Part shown: positions 1-7,404 of the stretch, in pieces
Position numbering within the stretch: position 1 is the first letter of the stretch
Layout: the number at the start of each line of letters is the position of its first letter
Source: an uncultured Saprospiraceae bacterium
GTDB taxonomy: Bacteria > Bacteroidota > Bacteroidia > Chitinophagales > Saprospiraceae
Reading direction: 5' to 3'
NCBI GenBank assembly: GCA_937973565.1
Contig: CALJKQ010000284.1
Coordinates: 1-8,302 of the forward strand
DNA: 8,302 nucleotides
Program-made: the position numbers and the translations under genes
Notes under the pieces: generated by a model
Databases searched by the model: none
What the model was told of the DNA's origin: nothing
Seen by the model: the letters and a program-made list of their open reading frames with translations, nothing else

Positions 1-1
1 T

Positions 2-2347
2 ATGTTTGGCTACACGGGAAGTGCTCCTTATTTAGATCCATTGAATGTATATTTTTCCAATGAAGCCGGAATTACAGTGCAATCTGGTAATGTGCTCGAA
101 ATATATAATATGGTCGCAGAAGCCTGCGATGTATGGGAAGGCATTGAAGTTGAGGCCGGGGCAACGATGAATGCTGAATTGTTGTCATTGAGTGATGCCA
201 ATATTGGTATAAAGCTGCTTGATGAAGCCGAGGGTTCCCTCAGATCTAGTATTCTTAAAGACAATTATACAGGATTGATGATAGAGGATTATGCAGTTTT
301 GGCGGATTTTAACGATATTGAATTTTCTGATTCGGAAATTGGTGTGTATCTCAATCATGCTCATGATGTACAATTGATATCTGCAATTCCCGAGGAAAAA
401 ACTATTTTTAAAAGATGTAACAAGGGCATATTTTCATGGTTTTCCGAGGATATAGAAGTAATGGGTAATAAATTTGAATCTATGGGAAATGGCAGTATAA
501 ATGATTTTACAAGTGGAGGAGTTGTGTCGGTAAGATCGAATCTCCTTATATCTGGCAATGATTTTTCAATATCTGGAATAGGTTTATCATCATACAATGA
601 TCAATTATATGATGCTGCCAGGAATAATTTTAGTGATAATGGGTTGGGTATAAGGATTGAAAACAACAGAAATGAAATGTTTATTTCAGAGAACACCATA
701 ACAGGAGAAAAGGGGATTTACAACAAATTGGGAAGACAACCTAATTTTAGGGATAATCATATCAACAATTTCGATCGTGGTTCTGGGTTTTCCTATGGAA
801 TTTCTTCCAATTTCACGGCTTCACCTTTGTTGAGTTTGAATTATGTGTATTCATCCAATTCACAGGGAGGAGCCATCTTTAATAAGTGCAATTCAGGATA
901 TGTATATAATGAAAATTATTTTTCATTATTATCCCAATCTGAAAGGCAATCCTGCATCGAGCTGAATGGAGGCATGGGGCATCAGGTTTATAACAATCAT
1001 TTTGATGCAACCACTCCTTCTCCTTTTACGGAGGCATTTGGTTTAAGAGCTTCTGCCGGCGGTGTGGGTTCTGTGTTTTGCAACGATTTCTTTCAGATTG
1101 AGGAGGCCATTGTAGCCGAACACGGCCAGACCGACCTTGAGCTTAAAACCAATAATCTTTACGATACCAGAGTAGGCATTAAAATAGATAAAAGTGTTTT
1201 GGGCATCCAGACCCACCATGGCAATTTATTTACCGGGCCGTTTGGAGATTTGGCATTATTGGGTGTTGATTTGACACTATTGCAAGTTGCTAACAGCCAA
1301 TTCATTGTCAATGGCAATGTGAATTCAGCCCATGTACCATTGCCAAGCCAAGTATCACCAGCTGCGCTGAGAGATGTTCAAAATAATGGAACTGCACAAA
1401 CCTGTTCAACGATTACTTTTACTATGTCACCTAGAGACAGGCTCTTATCATTGTGTAATTACATCAACTCCATTAGAAACGACAACACTTTGGATCCAAT
1501 CAGGAAAAAGAACTTGCTTGCCTTTTATTATAGATTGCTGGCCAAGTATTTTCCTGAGGTAAACAAGCCTTATTGTGTTAATCAATTTATTACCGCATAT
1601 ACCAATAGCAATATTGAGAGGATGAATACAGTAGAGGCTAAAATTGACTTGTTGTTAGCCCCACAGGATGTTAGCCAAACTCTTAGAGACAACCACAAAC
1701 TTGCCCTATCTGCATATCTGGATGCTATAGAAAGCAATAGCAATGTGGCTGTCATGAGAAACAATTATTACACAGCGTCCAATGCGCTGGAAGGATCTTT
1801 TGTGGATCGTACAAACGTAGAAACCCAGTTGATGCAGGATATAATGTCCGAAATAAATGCTTTTGTGCCGGAAGACAGCTACGAAGAGGCCTGGCTTACC
1901 GTACAATTAGCCTTCGTAAAGATATTTAGTGAGCTTAAGCTGAATGGCTCAGAAATGACTGCATTGCAGGAATTGGCTGCTTTGTGCCCAACCGACTATG
2001 GTGATGTGGTTTATGGAGCCAGGGCTTTGCTTTCTGACTTAGATAAAACAAGGTATGAATTGGCAGAATGTATGCCGGATGCACCTCGAAAGGAGAATAG
2101 TAAAGAAAAACGCGAAAGTTCTTTATTTATTATGCCTAACCCTTCTTCTTCTTTTGTTGAATTAAATTTGTACACAGAACATGCATTGTATTCTATAGAG
2201 GATGTTACCGGCAAAAGTATTGTGGAAAATAAACCTTACATAAGAAAGGAGAAAATCGATGTTAGTAATTTAAAAACGGGTATGTATTTTATTAAAATCT
2301 ATGAAAATGGAGTGGAATCAACACATAAGTTGATAAAAGTCGAATAA
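2..2347 (+). CDS. Secreted parallel beta-helix protein with T9SS type A sorting domain (5' end missing)
   Basis: The visible part is 781 residues. It starts without a signal peptide and the reading frame is open to the window edge, so the ATG at base 2 is probably internal and the true start lies upstream. Residues ~1-465 are rich in Asn, Asp, Gly and Ser with short turns such as NIGIKL, NNFSDNGLGIRIENN and VGIKI, the pattern of PbH1 right-handed beta-helix coils. Residues ~467-700 differ: they look alpha-helical, begin at CSTITFTMSPRDRLLSLCNY and end in a box reading ALQELAALCPTDYGDVVYGA. Residues ~706-781 form a type A T9SS sorting domain (FIMPNPSSS, then VSNLKTGMYFIKI and HKLIKVE). The family is known for outer-surface or secreted proteins of Bacteroidota; no catalytic residues can be named, so adhesion or glycan binding is only a guess. 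A terminator follows 13 bases after the stop. Base composition changes along the gene (see findings). Confidence 0.9.
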   Translation: MFGYTGSAPYLDPLNVYFSNEAGITVQSGNVLEIYNMVAEACDVWEGIEVEAGATMNAELLSLSDANIGIKLLDEAEGSLRSSILKDNYTGLMIEDYAVLADFNDIEFSDSEIGVYLNHAHDVQLISAIPEEKTIFKRCNKGIFSWFSEDIEVMGNKFESMGNGSINDFTSGGVVSVRSNLLISGNDFSISGIGLSSYNDQLYDAARNNFSDNGLGIRIENNRNEMFISENTITGEKGIYNKLGRQPNFRDNHINNFDRGSGFSYGISSNFTASPLLSLNYVYSSNSQGGAIFNKCNSGYVYNENYFSLLSQSERQSCIELNGGMGHQVYNNHFDATTPSPFTEAFGLRASAGGVGSVFCNDFFQIEEAIVAEHGQTDLELKTNNLYDTRVGIKIDKSVLGIQTHHGNLFTGPFGDLALLGVDLTLLQVANSQFIVNGNVNSAHVPLPSQVSPAALRDVQNNGTAQTCSTITFTMSPRDRLLSLCNYINSIRNDNTLDPIRKKNLLAFYYRLLAKYFPEVNKPYCVNQFITAYTNSNIERMNTVEAKIDLLLAPQDVSQTLRDNHKLALSAYLDAIESNSNVAVMRNNYYTASNALEGSFVDRTNVETQLMQDIMSEINAFVPEDSYEEAWLTVQLAFVKIFSELKLNGSEMTALQELAALCPTDYGDVVYGARALLSDLDKTRYELAECMPDAPRKENSKEKRESSLFIMPNPSSSFVELNLYTEHALYSIEDVTGKSIVENKPYIRKEKIDVSNLKTGMYFIKIYENGVESTHKLIKVE

Positions 2348-2359
2348 TTTTATTTACCG

Positions 2360-2401
2360 TAGTCCTTCAAAGAATTTTGCTTTGAAGGACTATTTTATTT
2401 T
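2360..2401 (+). terminator. Rho-independent terminator
   Basis: A perfect 13-bp stem, TAGTCCTTCAAAG (2360-2372) pairing with CTTTGAAGGACTA (2380-2392), encloses a 7-base loop. The tract TTTTATTTT follows. It lies 13 bases after the stop of the beta-helix gene and should end that transcript. Unusually, its T-tract runs directly into the ATG of the next gene. Confidence 0.9.
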
Positions 2402-3934
2402 ATGTATATGAGGTATTTTATAATTATTATATCATTTTTTTTACATCCATATTTATGGAGCCAGAAAAATGATTATAATTGGACATGGTCAGGGTATGCC
2501 GTGAATGACACCGTATTAAGAGGTAATTTTTTAAATTTCAATAATGGGTTTAGGATTTTAACCGATACTCCGGTCAATATTAAAATTGGTCAAGCAAATG
2601 CCAGCATCAGTGATGTTGAGGGCAATCTATTGTTTTATTTTAACGGTTGTAGAATAGCCGGCAGAGATCATCAACTGATTGAAAATGGAGACAGTATTAA
2701 TTATGGAAATGCATTGAAACTCATCGCAGGTGAGGGTTGTCTGTATGGATATACAGGTCACCAGAACTCCATGATTTTGGAGGATCCATATGCCAATAAT
2801 AAGTATTACTTATTGCATCATACCTGGGAAAGAATGGTGGTAGGTGGGTTTAATTCTATTGAACTCACAAAGTTTAATTACACTTATGTGGACATGAACG
2901 AAAACAATGGAAAAGGAAGGGTGACAGCAAAAAATGTACTGATCCTTCAAGATACTTTAAACTCCGGGTACCTACAGGCTGTAAAGCATACCAATGGAAG
3001 AGATTGGTGGATAGTAGTTATAGATGCCAACAATGAAGATGACAAGGCACCGGACAATAAGTACTACTTTTTTCTATTGGATGAAAGGGGGATTAATTTG
3101 CATCATACGCAACTTATTGGGCCAATATTTGATAAATATACTTCAGCAAGTGGTACAGCAAAATTTTCCCCTGATGGAAATAAATATGTCCTTCATAATT
3201 TTAGAAATGGATTGTGGTTTTTTAATTTTGACAGGAGCAGTGGTTTGTTTAGTAATTTGGATTATTATCCAATATTCAGAAAAAACTATTTTAATGGAGT
3301 TGAGTGGTCTGCAAATGGCAGGTATCTATATACGAGTGCTACTGATTCCCTGTTTCAATACGACACCTGGGCAGTTGACATTGGAGGTACCGAGACCCTG
3401 GTAGATGTATGGGATGGCACCCTGGATCCATTTGAGACGCACTTTGGTATCATGCAGCGGGGTCCGGATTGTAGGATTTATATAAGCAGTATTAGCAGTA
3501 CACGGAGCATCCATGTAATAAACAATCCAGATGAACCTTTTCCGTTTTGCAATTTTGTACAAAATGATTTAAAACTAGTAGCAAGCACGGGTACTATCAG
3601 CATGCCAAGTTTTCCTAACTATCGTCTTGACTCAGCACCGGTCTGCGATCCTGGGATCGTTGTTTCCTCCAAGGAAATCGAAGATTTGCCCAAAATTGAT
3701 ATCAAAGTATATCCCAATCCTGCCACCGATCTATTTTATGTTGAATCGTCTTATCAATATCAGGATGTAATGGTTGAGATTCTTGATATGAGCGGTAAAA
3801 TATGTTGGCGGGGGCAACACCAAAAAACTATGCGTTTTAGTGTTACAGATTTTTTGGATGGGGTATATATGGTGGTGATGAAAAAGGATGGTTTGGTCAT
3901 TGGGGCGGAGAAGCTGGTGATAGGTAGTAGGTAG
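2402..3934 (+). CDS. Secreted beta-propeller-type protein with T9SS type A sorting domain
   Basis: A complete protein of 510 residues. ATGs at 2402 and 2408 are both possible; either yields a signal peptide with hydrophobic core YFIIIISFFLHPYLW and likely cleavage near SQ/KN (residue ~20). The body resembles the N-terminal propeller-like region seen in many large Bacteroidota surface proteins that also carry PKD or gliding-associated C-terminal domains: ISDVEGNLLFYFNG (~69-82), AVKHTNGRDWWIVVID (~193-208), GTAKFSPDGNKYVLHNF (~250) and a second blade GVEWSANGRYLYTS (~299). A typical family ending, MPSFPNYRLDSAPVCDPG, precedes the sorting domain at ~432-510 (VYPNPATDLFYVE, then DFLDGVYMVVM). 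No PKD domain is present, so the tail is joined directly to the propeller. Expected location: exported by Sec, then by T9SS to the surface or medium. The ligand or reaction is unknown. No terminator is evident after its stop. Confidence 0.9.
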   Translation: MYMRYFIIIISFFLHPYLWSQKNDYNWTWSGYAVNDTVLRGNFLNFNNGFRILTDTPVNIKIGQANASISDVEGNLLFYFNGCRIAGRDHQLIENGDSINYGNALKLIAGEGCLYGYTGHQNSMILEDPYANNKYYLLHHTWERMVVGGFNSIELTKFNYTYVDMNENNGKGRVTAKNVLILQDTLNSGYLQAVKHTNGRDWWIVVIDANNEDDKAPDNKYYFFLLDERGINLHHTQLIGPIFDKYTSASGTAKFSPDGNKYVLHNFRNGLWFFNFDRSSGLFSNLDYYPIFRKNYFNGVEWSANGRYLYTSATDSLFQYDTWAVDIGGTETLVDVWDGTLDPFETHFGIMQRGPDCRIYISSISSTRSIHVINNPDEPFPFCNFVQNDLKLVASTGTISMPSFPNYRLDSAPVCDPGIVVSSKEIEDLPKIDIKVYPNPATDLFYVESSYQYQDVMVEILDMSGKICWRGQHQKTMRFSVTDFLDGVYMVVMKKDGLVIGAEKLVIGSR

Positions 3935-4012
3935 TTTTATGTTCAATTTATAAACGATTAGAATTTCACTAAATGCGGTTGGCATTGGAAACAACAAGTA
4001 TTAAATTACTGA

Positions 4013-4312
4013 ATCATAGCTTTCAGTTTCGGTCTCTTCCCCGGCATGAGAGTGCTGGTCAACTATACAGGCCAGCAATTGGCAGATGAGGTAAACACCG
4101 TAAATGCAAGTGTCGAGGGAAGAATTGGTTTAATTCCTTCCTTCTATATCCTCGATGCCACAGCCTACTATACACTTGAAAAAATCAAAACGACTGTACA
4201 ACTTAGCGTAAAAAATCTAACTGACGAGTGGTACATAGCCAGTCGCAGACCACAGGGTATCCGGGTGGGATTGCCCAGGTGGGTAGACATTACTCTTGAG
4301 CATAAGTTTTGA
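4013..4312 (+). pseudogene. C-terminal remnant of a TonB-dependent receptor
   Basis: An open stretch from just after an in-frame TGA (4010-4012) to a TGA at 4310-4312 encodes ~99 residues; the first ATG is at 4046. The sequence is the last beta-strands and loops of an outer-membrane TonB-dependent receptor of the ferric citrate/siderophore (FecA-like) class: VNYTGQQLADEVNTV, then GRIGLIPSFYILDATAYYT, VKNLTDEWYIASRRPQGIRV and a terminal aromatic (HKF), the usual signal for insertion by the BAM complex. Full receptors have ~700-800 residues with a plug domain and TonB box; none of that is present, as the upstream DNA is the T9SS gene ending at 3934. Bases ~3985-4012 may hold a decayed continuation (L-N-Y where receptors often have an L-P-Y box). 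GC is about 44% by hand count, above the flanking AT-rich genes. It has no signal peptide, so it cannot work as a receptor by itself. A short protein from 4046 cannot be ruled out but is unlikely to be functional. Confidence 0.82.
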
Positions 4313-4347
4313 TGAAAAATAAAAATATTCATATTCTATGGAATAAT

Positions 4348-4380
4348 TTAGTTTAATATAATATGTATTAATTATATTTG
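4348..4380 (+). promoter_or_regulatory. Candidate Bacteroidota-type promoter for the 957-residue gene
   Basis: TATATTTG at 4373-4380 matches the Bacteroidota -7 consensus TAnnTTTG exactly. A weak -33-like TTAG (4348-4351, 3 of 4 to TTTG) stands 21 bases upstream, a permitted spacing. The octamer ends 48 bases before the ATG at 4429. AT-rich DNA gives such matches by chance, so this is only a candidate. Confidence 0.35.
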
Positions 4381-4411
4381 GGACAAATTCTGCAAGATTC
4401 AGAATTTGTCC
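4381..4411. repeat. Perfect 12-bp inverted repeat in the leader of the 957-residue gene
   Basis: GGACAAATTCTG (4381-4392) and CAGAATTTGTCC (4400-4411) are exact reverse complements around a 7-base spacer. It begins at the base after the candidate -7 element and ends 17 bases before the ATG at 4429. No T-tract follows on either strand, so it is not a standard intrinsic terminator. It may be an operator, an mRNA 5'-leader hairpin, or a leftover 3'-end structure of the receptor gene. Confidence 0.7.
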
Positions 4412-4428
4412 TCATAAATATTAATAAA

Positions 4429-7302
4429 ATGCTTATGAAAAAATACTTCAGTGCCATTGGTTTGGTAATTTTAGGTATGTTTGGCTGTTTAGCTCAAGTA
4501 CAAATATCAGATGTGCAAAATCTTGTAATCGACGATTATGCAAACCGCAAATTTATAGCTACAGCCGATAAATTATTGCTGTTCGAATTTTCGGGGATTA
4601 AAACCACCGTCTATAAGGTGGGCGAAAGTGGTTTAACAAAGACCCAGGAATGGGTTTATGATTTTAAAGACCAAAGAAGATTATCATCAAATGAGAATAT
4701 GTGTTATCTGGTTGGAGATACACTGTTGGAAATATTCAATGGGTCAATTGTTAAAACAAATATTATAGACGGAAAACAAATAGCCGTTTATATGATGCCA
4801 GATTCCATTCAAAATATATTAATCATTGATTTTGATAGAGACTCAGACGAGTGGATGTTAACTTATACCGATGATAACTTTGTTAATCATTATGGCATAT
4901 TCAATATTAAAACAGGGATTTTTACCGGTCGTAAATTGACAGATGGTTACAGGGTTGGCAATAAGGTTTATAAAGTAGTAAATTTTACCTTGGTATCAGA
5001 AGATATATATACCGGTGAAATAACATCAGCGTTCAATGGTATAACCAATAAATTCAATTCTGCCAGTACGAAGACAGCTCCCTATCTTTGGATTGGGACT
5101 TCACAGGGAGATAATTACTATATTGATGATGAGCACGGAATGAGGGAGATTCCATGCCCGATTCCATCACAAACTGCTGCTGTATATTGGGTTGATTCAC
5201 TGCTTTTTTACAATATTACCACCTTTCCTTATCCGACTTATAATGTATTTAATACAAAATCATGCTCTTTACTAAGTAGCAATATGGCGGAGGGATACAT
5301 GTTTTTTTACACACTATTCACACCACAAGAAAAATATATATGTTATACAGTCCTGGGGACCCAATCTCAAAGTGGTTACCATTATGTTTATGATCGTAAG
5401 CTAAATAAATGGAATGTATTAAATATTAAGGGACATGATTGTTATCCTGTGACTCAGCAATTTCTATCAGACCGAATATACATGCTAGGTGTTGATAGGA
5501 GTGACCCTAATGGCAATATAGCCGGTTTTTATGAAATGGATTTGAAAAGTAAGTTTGTGGTAAATCACAAATTTTATGATCAGACAGATAATGCCTATTT
5601 TGCGCATTTTGGAATTGATTCAAAAACCGGCTATGTCTATGTTGCTACTCGATCACGTAAAAACCAAAGTGATTTATGGGTTCAGAAAGGTAAAGCAAAA
5701 AACCCAAGCCAGGTAAGTTCATTTCTAACATCTAAAAACTTTGGAATTCCCTATATTTTTAGCGAGGTTGAATATAAAGGGCAGTATTATTATTCCACCC
5801 CAATGGGTATCTATGTCCTTAGTGGCACTACCAATACCTTGTTGCAGGAAACGACCAATAATGCCAATTTGGTAAGAAGGGGTGACTTCATTTATGCCAT
5901 TATACAGAAAAAGGATAATACATTTGGCTATCTGAAAATCAATACGATTACACAACAAGCAGAATTCAAATCCATCCATGGATCGCCTAATTTAGCTCGT
6001 ATTTATCCTGTAAAGGACCAGGCAATTTTAGCGGGTGACAATTTTGATGGTGGTTTTTTAAATTTAGCAGATGGAACTTACCAGAAGATAAAATACAATG
6101 GTGTTGAACTTCAAACCGTAAATATTACAGTCAGTGGCTCAAATGTACTTTTTCATGGTTTTAATGCCGGACAGGCTGAATTATACCATTGGAATCTGAC
6201 AACCAATATCATAAAGATTATCCCTGATTACGGTAATCGCTTTCCCAAAGTATTGCCTGATTATGAAGGTGGATTTTATTTTTTGCCCGGAAATAGTGGT
6301 GCAGGTGACAAAATAAGAAAAATGGATACGCAGGGTAATCTCATGGATGTGACTACTGTTGGTAATCAACCATGGTATTATTATATAGATTATACCGGAC
6401 TTGCCGGCGATGTCCATACATTTCCATTTCCAGGAGAAAATGAGGTCATTTTTCATTCGGAAAAACAAGGAAAAATAAATGTCAATAGAATACCGTTTGA
6501 CAATACAGCTTATTATCAAAATTTTTCCTGGATAGAGACAAATGAAACCGTTGTTGTTGAAACGGAAATAAATGGTCTTTTTCATACATGGATTTGGAAA
6601 TTTGATGAACAACCTTATGATGTTACTCCTGATGGTAAAAATGCCAGATTGTTCAGGGCTTTAATTGAGGGAGATTCAGTTGTGCTACTGTATTACGATG
6701 CTTCTTCCCGCAAAACAACGCTGAGTTTATTTAATTCCAAGGATAGGGTGTTGGAGGAAAAGACAACTTTCCACTCCATCTATTATAATTTGCAGTTGGT
6801 GGAATCAAATTACATTTATGACAAAGACAATACCTGGTATTTGGCATTAAATATGCGAGATTCGGGAGAAGAATTATGGTCTTATAATGTCGTAAAAAAC
6901 GAATTGAAGCTCGTTAATGATTTTGTTCTTGGTTCGGGAGGTGGTTATCCAAGTAATTTTACCAAATTTGGCCAAAACATACTTTTTTTATCAAACGCTG
7001 CAGACGGGTCTCGTCAATTATTTATATTAAATACTACTACAGCTGTGTCAGATATAGAAGATCCTGATTTTCGGGCTATGGTGTACCCTAATCCTGCTGC
7101 CAGTCATATTACCTTGGACGGTGACATGGAAAAACTTGAAATTATAGATATAAAAGGAAGAAGAGTATATTCCGGAGTTGGTATTAGAAAAGGGTCCTCG
7201 ATTGATATAACGGACTATGAAAGTGGAGTATATTTGTTAAAAGGAGTGAACACGGAAGGAAAAGACGTAACCTTTAAACTTATTGTACTAAAGGATAAAT
7301 AG
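4429..7302 (+). CDS. Large secreted propeller-like protein with T9SS type A sorting domain
   Basis: A complete protein of 957 residues from ATG 4429 (955 from ATG 4435). The frame is open up to a TTG at 4378, but that start would translate the inverted repeat and bury the signal peptide, so it is rejected. MLMKKYFSAIGLVILGMFGCLAQ is a signal peptide; MFGC is a poor lipobox, so signal peptidase I cleavage near LAQ is preferred. The body is a long run of beta-rich segments with repeated patterns of the kind 'state, print, compare', consistent with one or two beta-propellers (e.g. YLWIGTSQGDNYYIDDEHG, TGYVYVATRS, AELYHWNLTTNIIKIIP). A segment at ~815-870, GEELWSYNVVKNELKLVNDF then GGGYPSNFTKFGQNILFLSN, resembles a degenerate ELWxxDGT repeat. 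The sorting domain is at ~881-957 (MVYPNPAASHITLDG, then DYESGVYLLKG). No active site is recognisable. A surface-exposed or secreted binding role is inference. Confidence 0.9.
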   Translation: MLMKKYFSAIGLVILGMFGCLAQVQISDVQNLVIDDYANRKFIATADKLLLFEFSGIKTTVYKVGESGLTKTQEWVYDFKDQRRLSSNENMCYLVGDTLLEIFNGSIVKTNIIDGKQIAVYMMPDSIQNILIIDFDRDSDEWMLTYTDDNFVNHYGIFNIKTGIFTGRKLTDGYRVGNKVYKVVNFTLVSEDIYTGEITSAFNGITNKFNSASTKTAPYLWIGTSQGDNYYIDDEHGMREIPCPIPSQTAAVYWVDSLLFYNITTFPYPTYNVFNTKSCSLLSSNMAEGYMFFYTLFTPQEKYICYTVLGTQSQSGYHYVYDRKLNKWNVLNIKGHDCYPVTQQFLSDRIYMLGVDRSDPNGNIAGFYEMDLKSKFVVNHKFYDQTDNAYFAHFGIDSKTGYVYVATRSRKNQSDLWVQKGKAKNPSQVSSFLTSKNFGIPYIFSEVEYKGQYYYSTPMGIYVLSGTTNTLLQETTNNANLVRRGDFIYAIIQKKDNTFGYLKINTITQQAEFKSIHGSPNLARIYPVKDQAILAGDNFDGGFLNLADGTYQKIKYNGVELQTVNITVSGSNVLFHGFNAGQAELYHWNLTTNIIKIIPDYGNRFPKVLPDYEGGFYFLPGNSGAGDKIRKMDTQGNLMDVTTVGNQPWYYYIDYTGLAGDVHTFPFPGENEVIFHSEKQGKINVNRIPFDNTAYYQNFSWIETNETVVVETEINGLFHTWIWKFDEQPYDVTPDGKNARLFRALIEGDSVVLLYYDASSRKTTLSLFNSKDRVLEEKTTFHSIYYNLQLVESNYIYDKDNTWYLALNMRDSGEELWSYNVVKNELKLVNDFVLGSGGGYPSNFTKFGQNILFLSNAADGSRQLFILNTTTAVSDIEDPDFRAMVYPNPAASHITLDGDMEKLEIIDIKGRRVYSGVGIRKGSSIDITDYESGVYLLKGVNTEGKDVTFKLIVLKDK

Positions 7303-7336
7303 TCCAAACAAACCCGACCTTAGCTTAAATTTTAAT

Positions 7337-7368
7337 GCCGCATACCTCATTTGGTTGCGGCTTTTTTT
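7337..7368 (+). terminator. Rho-independent terminator
   Basis: GCCGCA (7337-7342) pairs with TGCGGC (7356-7361). The stem continues inward with ACC (7344-7346) and GGT (7353-7355), leaving T7343 bulged, around loop TCATTT. Seven T residues follow (7362-7368). It lies 34 bases after the stop of the 957-residue gene and separates it from the next unit. Confidence 0.92.
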
Positions 7369-7375
7369 ATATTTG
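7368..7375 (+). promoter_or_regulatory. Candidate -7 promoter element for the PNGase F-like gene
   Basis: TATATTTG again matches TAnnTTTG exactly and is the same octamer as upstream of the 957-residue gene. Its first T is the last T of the preceding terminator tract, and it ends 29 bases before the ATG at 7405. No TTTG-like -33 element is present at 19-21 bases spacing, where terminator stem sequence lies, so support is limited. Confidence 0.3.
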
Positions 7376-7404
7376 ACCTTCAATGACCCTAAACTTATCA
7401 TCGT

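Noticed and set aside
2..2347. ATG at base 2 as a true start
   Set aside because: No signal peptide follows although the protein has a T9SS tail that requires Sec export, so the gene almost surely begins before the window.
3024..3404. Open frame of 126 codons on the + strand in another phase
   Set aside because: It overlaps the well-supported 510-residue protein throughout and shows no family motif.
3731..3997. Open frame of 88 codons on the - strand crossing the end of the 510-residue gene
   Set aside because: It is mostly antisense to a clear T9SS sorting domain; its His/Pro/Ile-rich translation suggests a shadow frame.
4322..4349. Possible AT-rich hairpin after the receptor remnant (AAAATATTC / GAATAATTT)
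   Set aside because: The stem has a mismatch, almost no GC pairs and no T-tract; it is expected by chance in such AT-rich DNA.
4378..4428. TTG-initiated extension of the 957-residue protein
   Set aside because: It would encode 17 extra residues from the inverted repeat and promoter-like DNA ahead of a good signal peptide; ATG 4429 or 4435 fits far better.
4480..4500. Lipoprotein signal (MFGC) in the 957-residue protein
   Set aside because: Met at -3 and Phe at -2 do not fit a lipobox, and T9SS cargo normally uses signal peptidase I cleavage; LAQ nearby fits that.
6181..6612. Open frame of 143 codons on the - strand
   Set aside because: It lies wholly inside the 957-residue T9SS gene, has no recognisable domain, and reads like the complement of biased beta-rich coding DNA.
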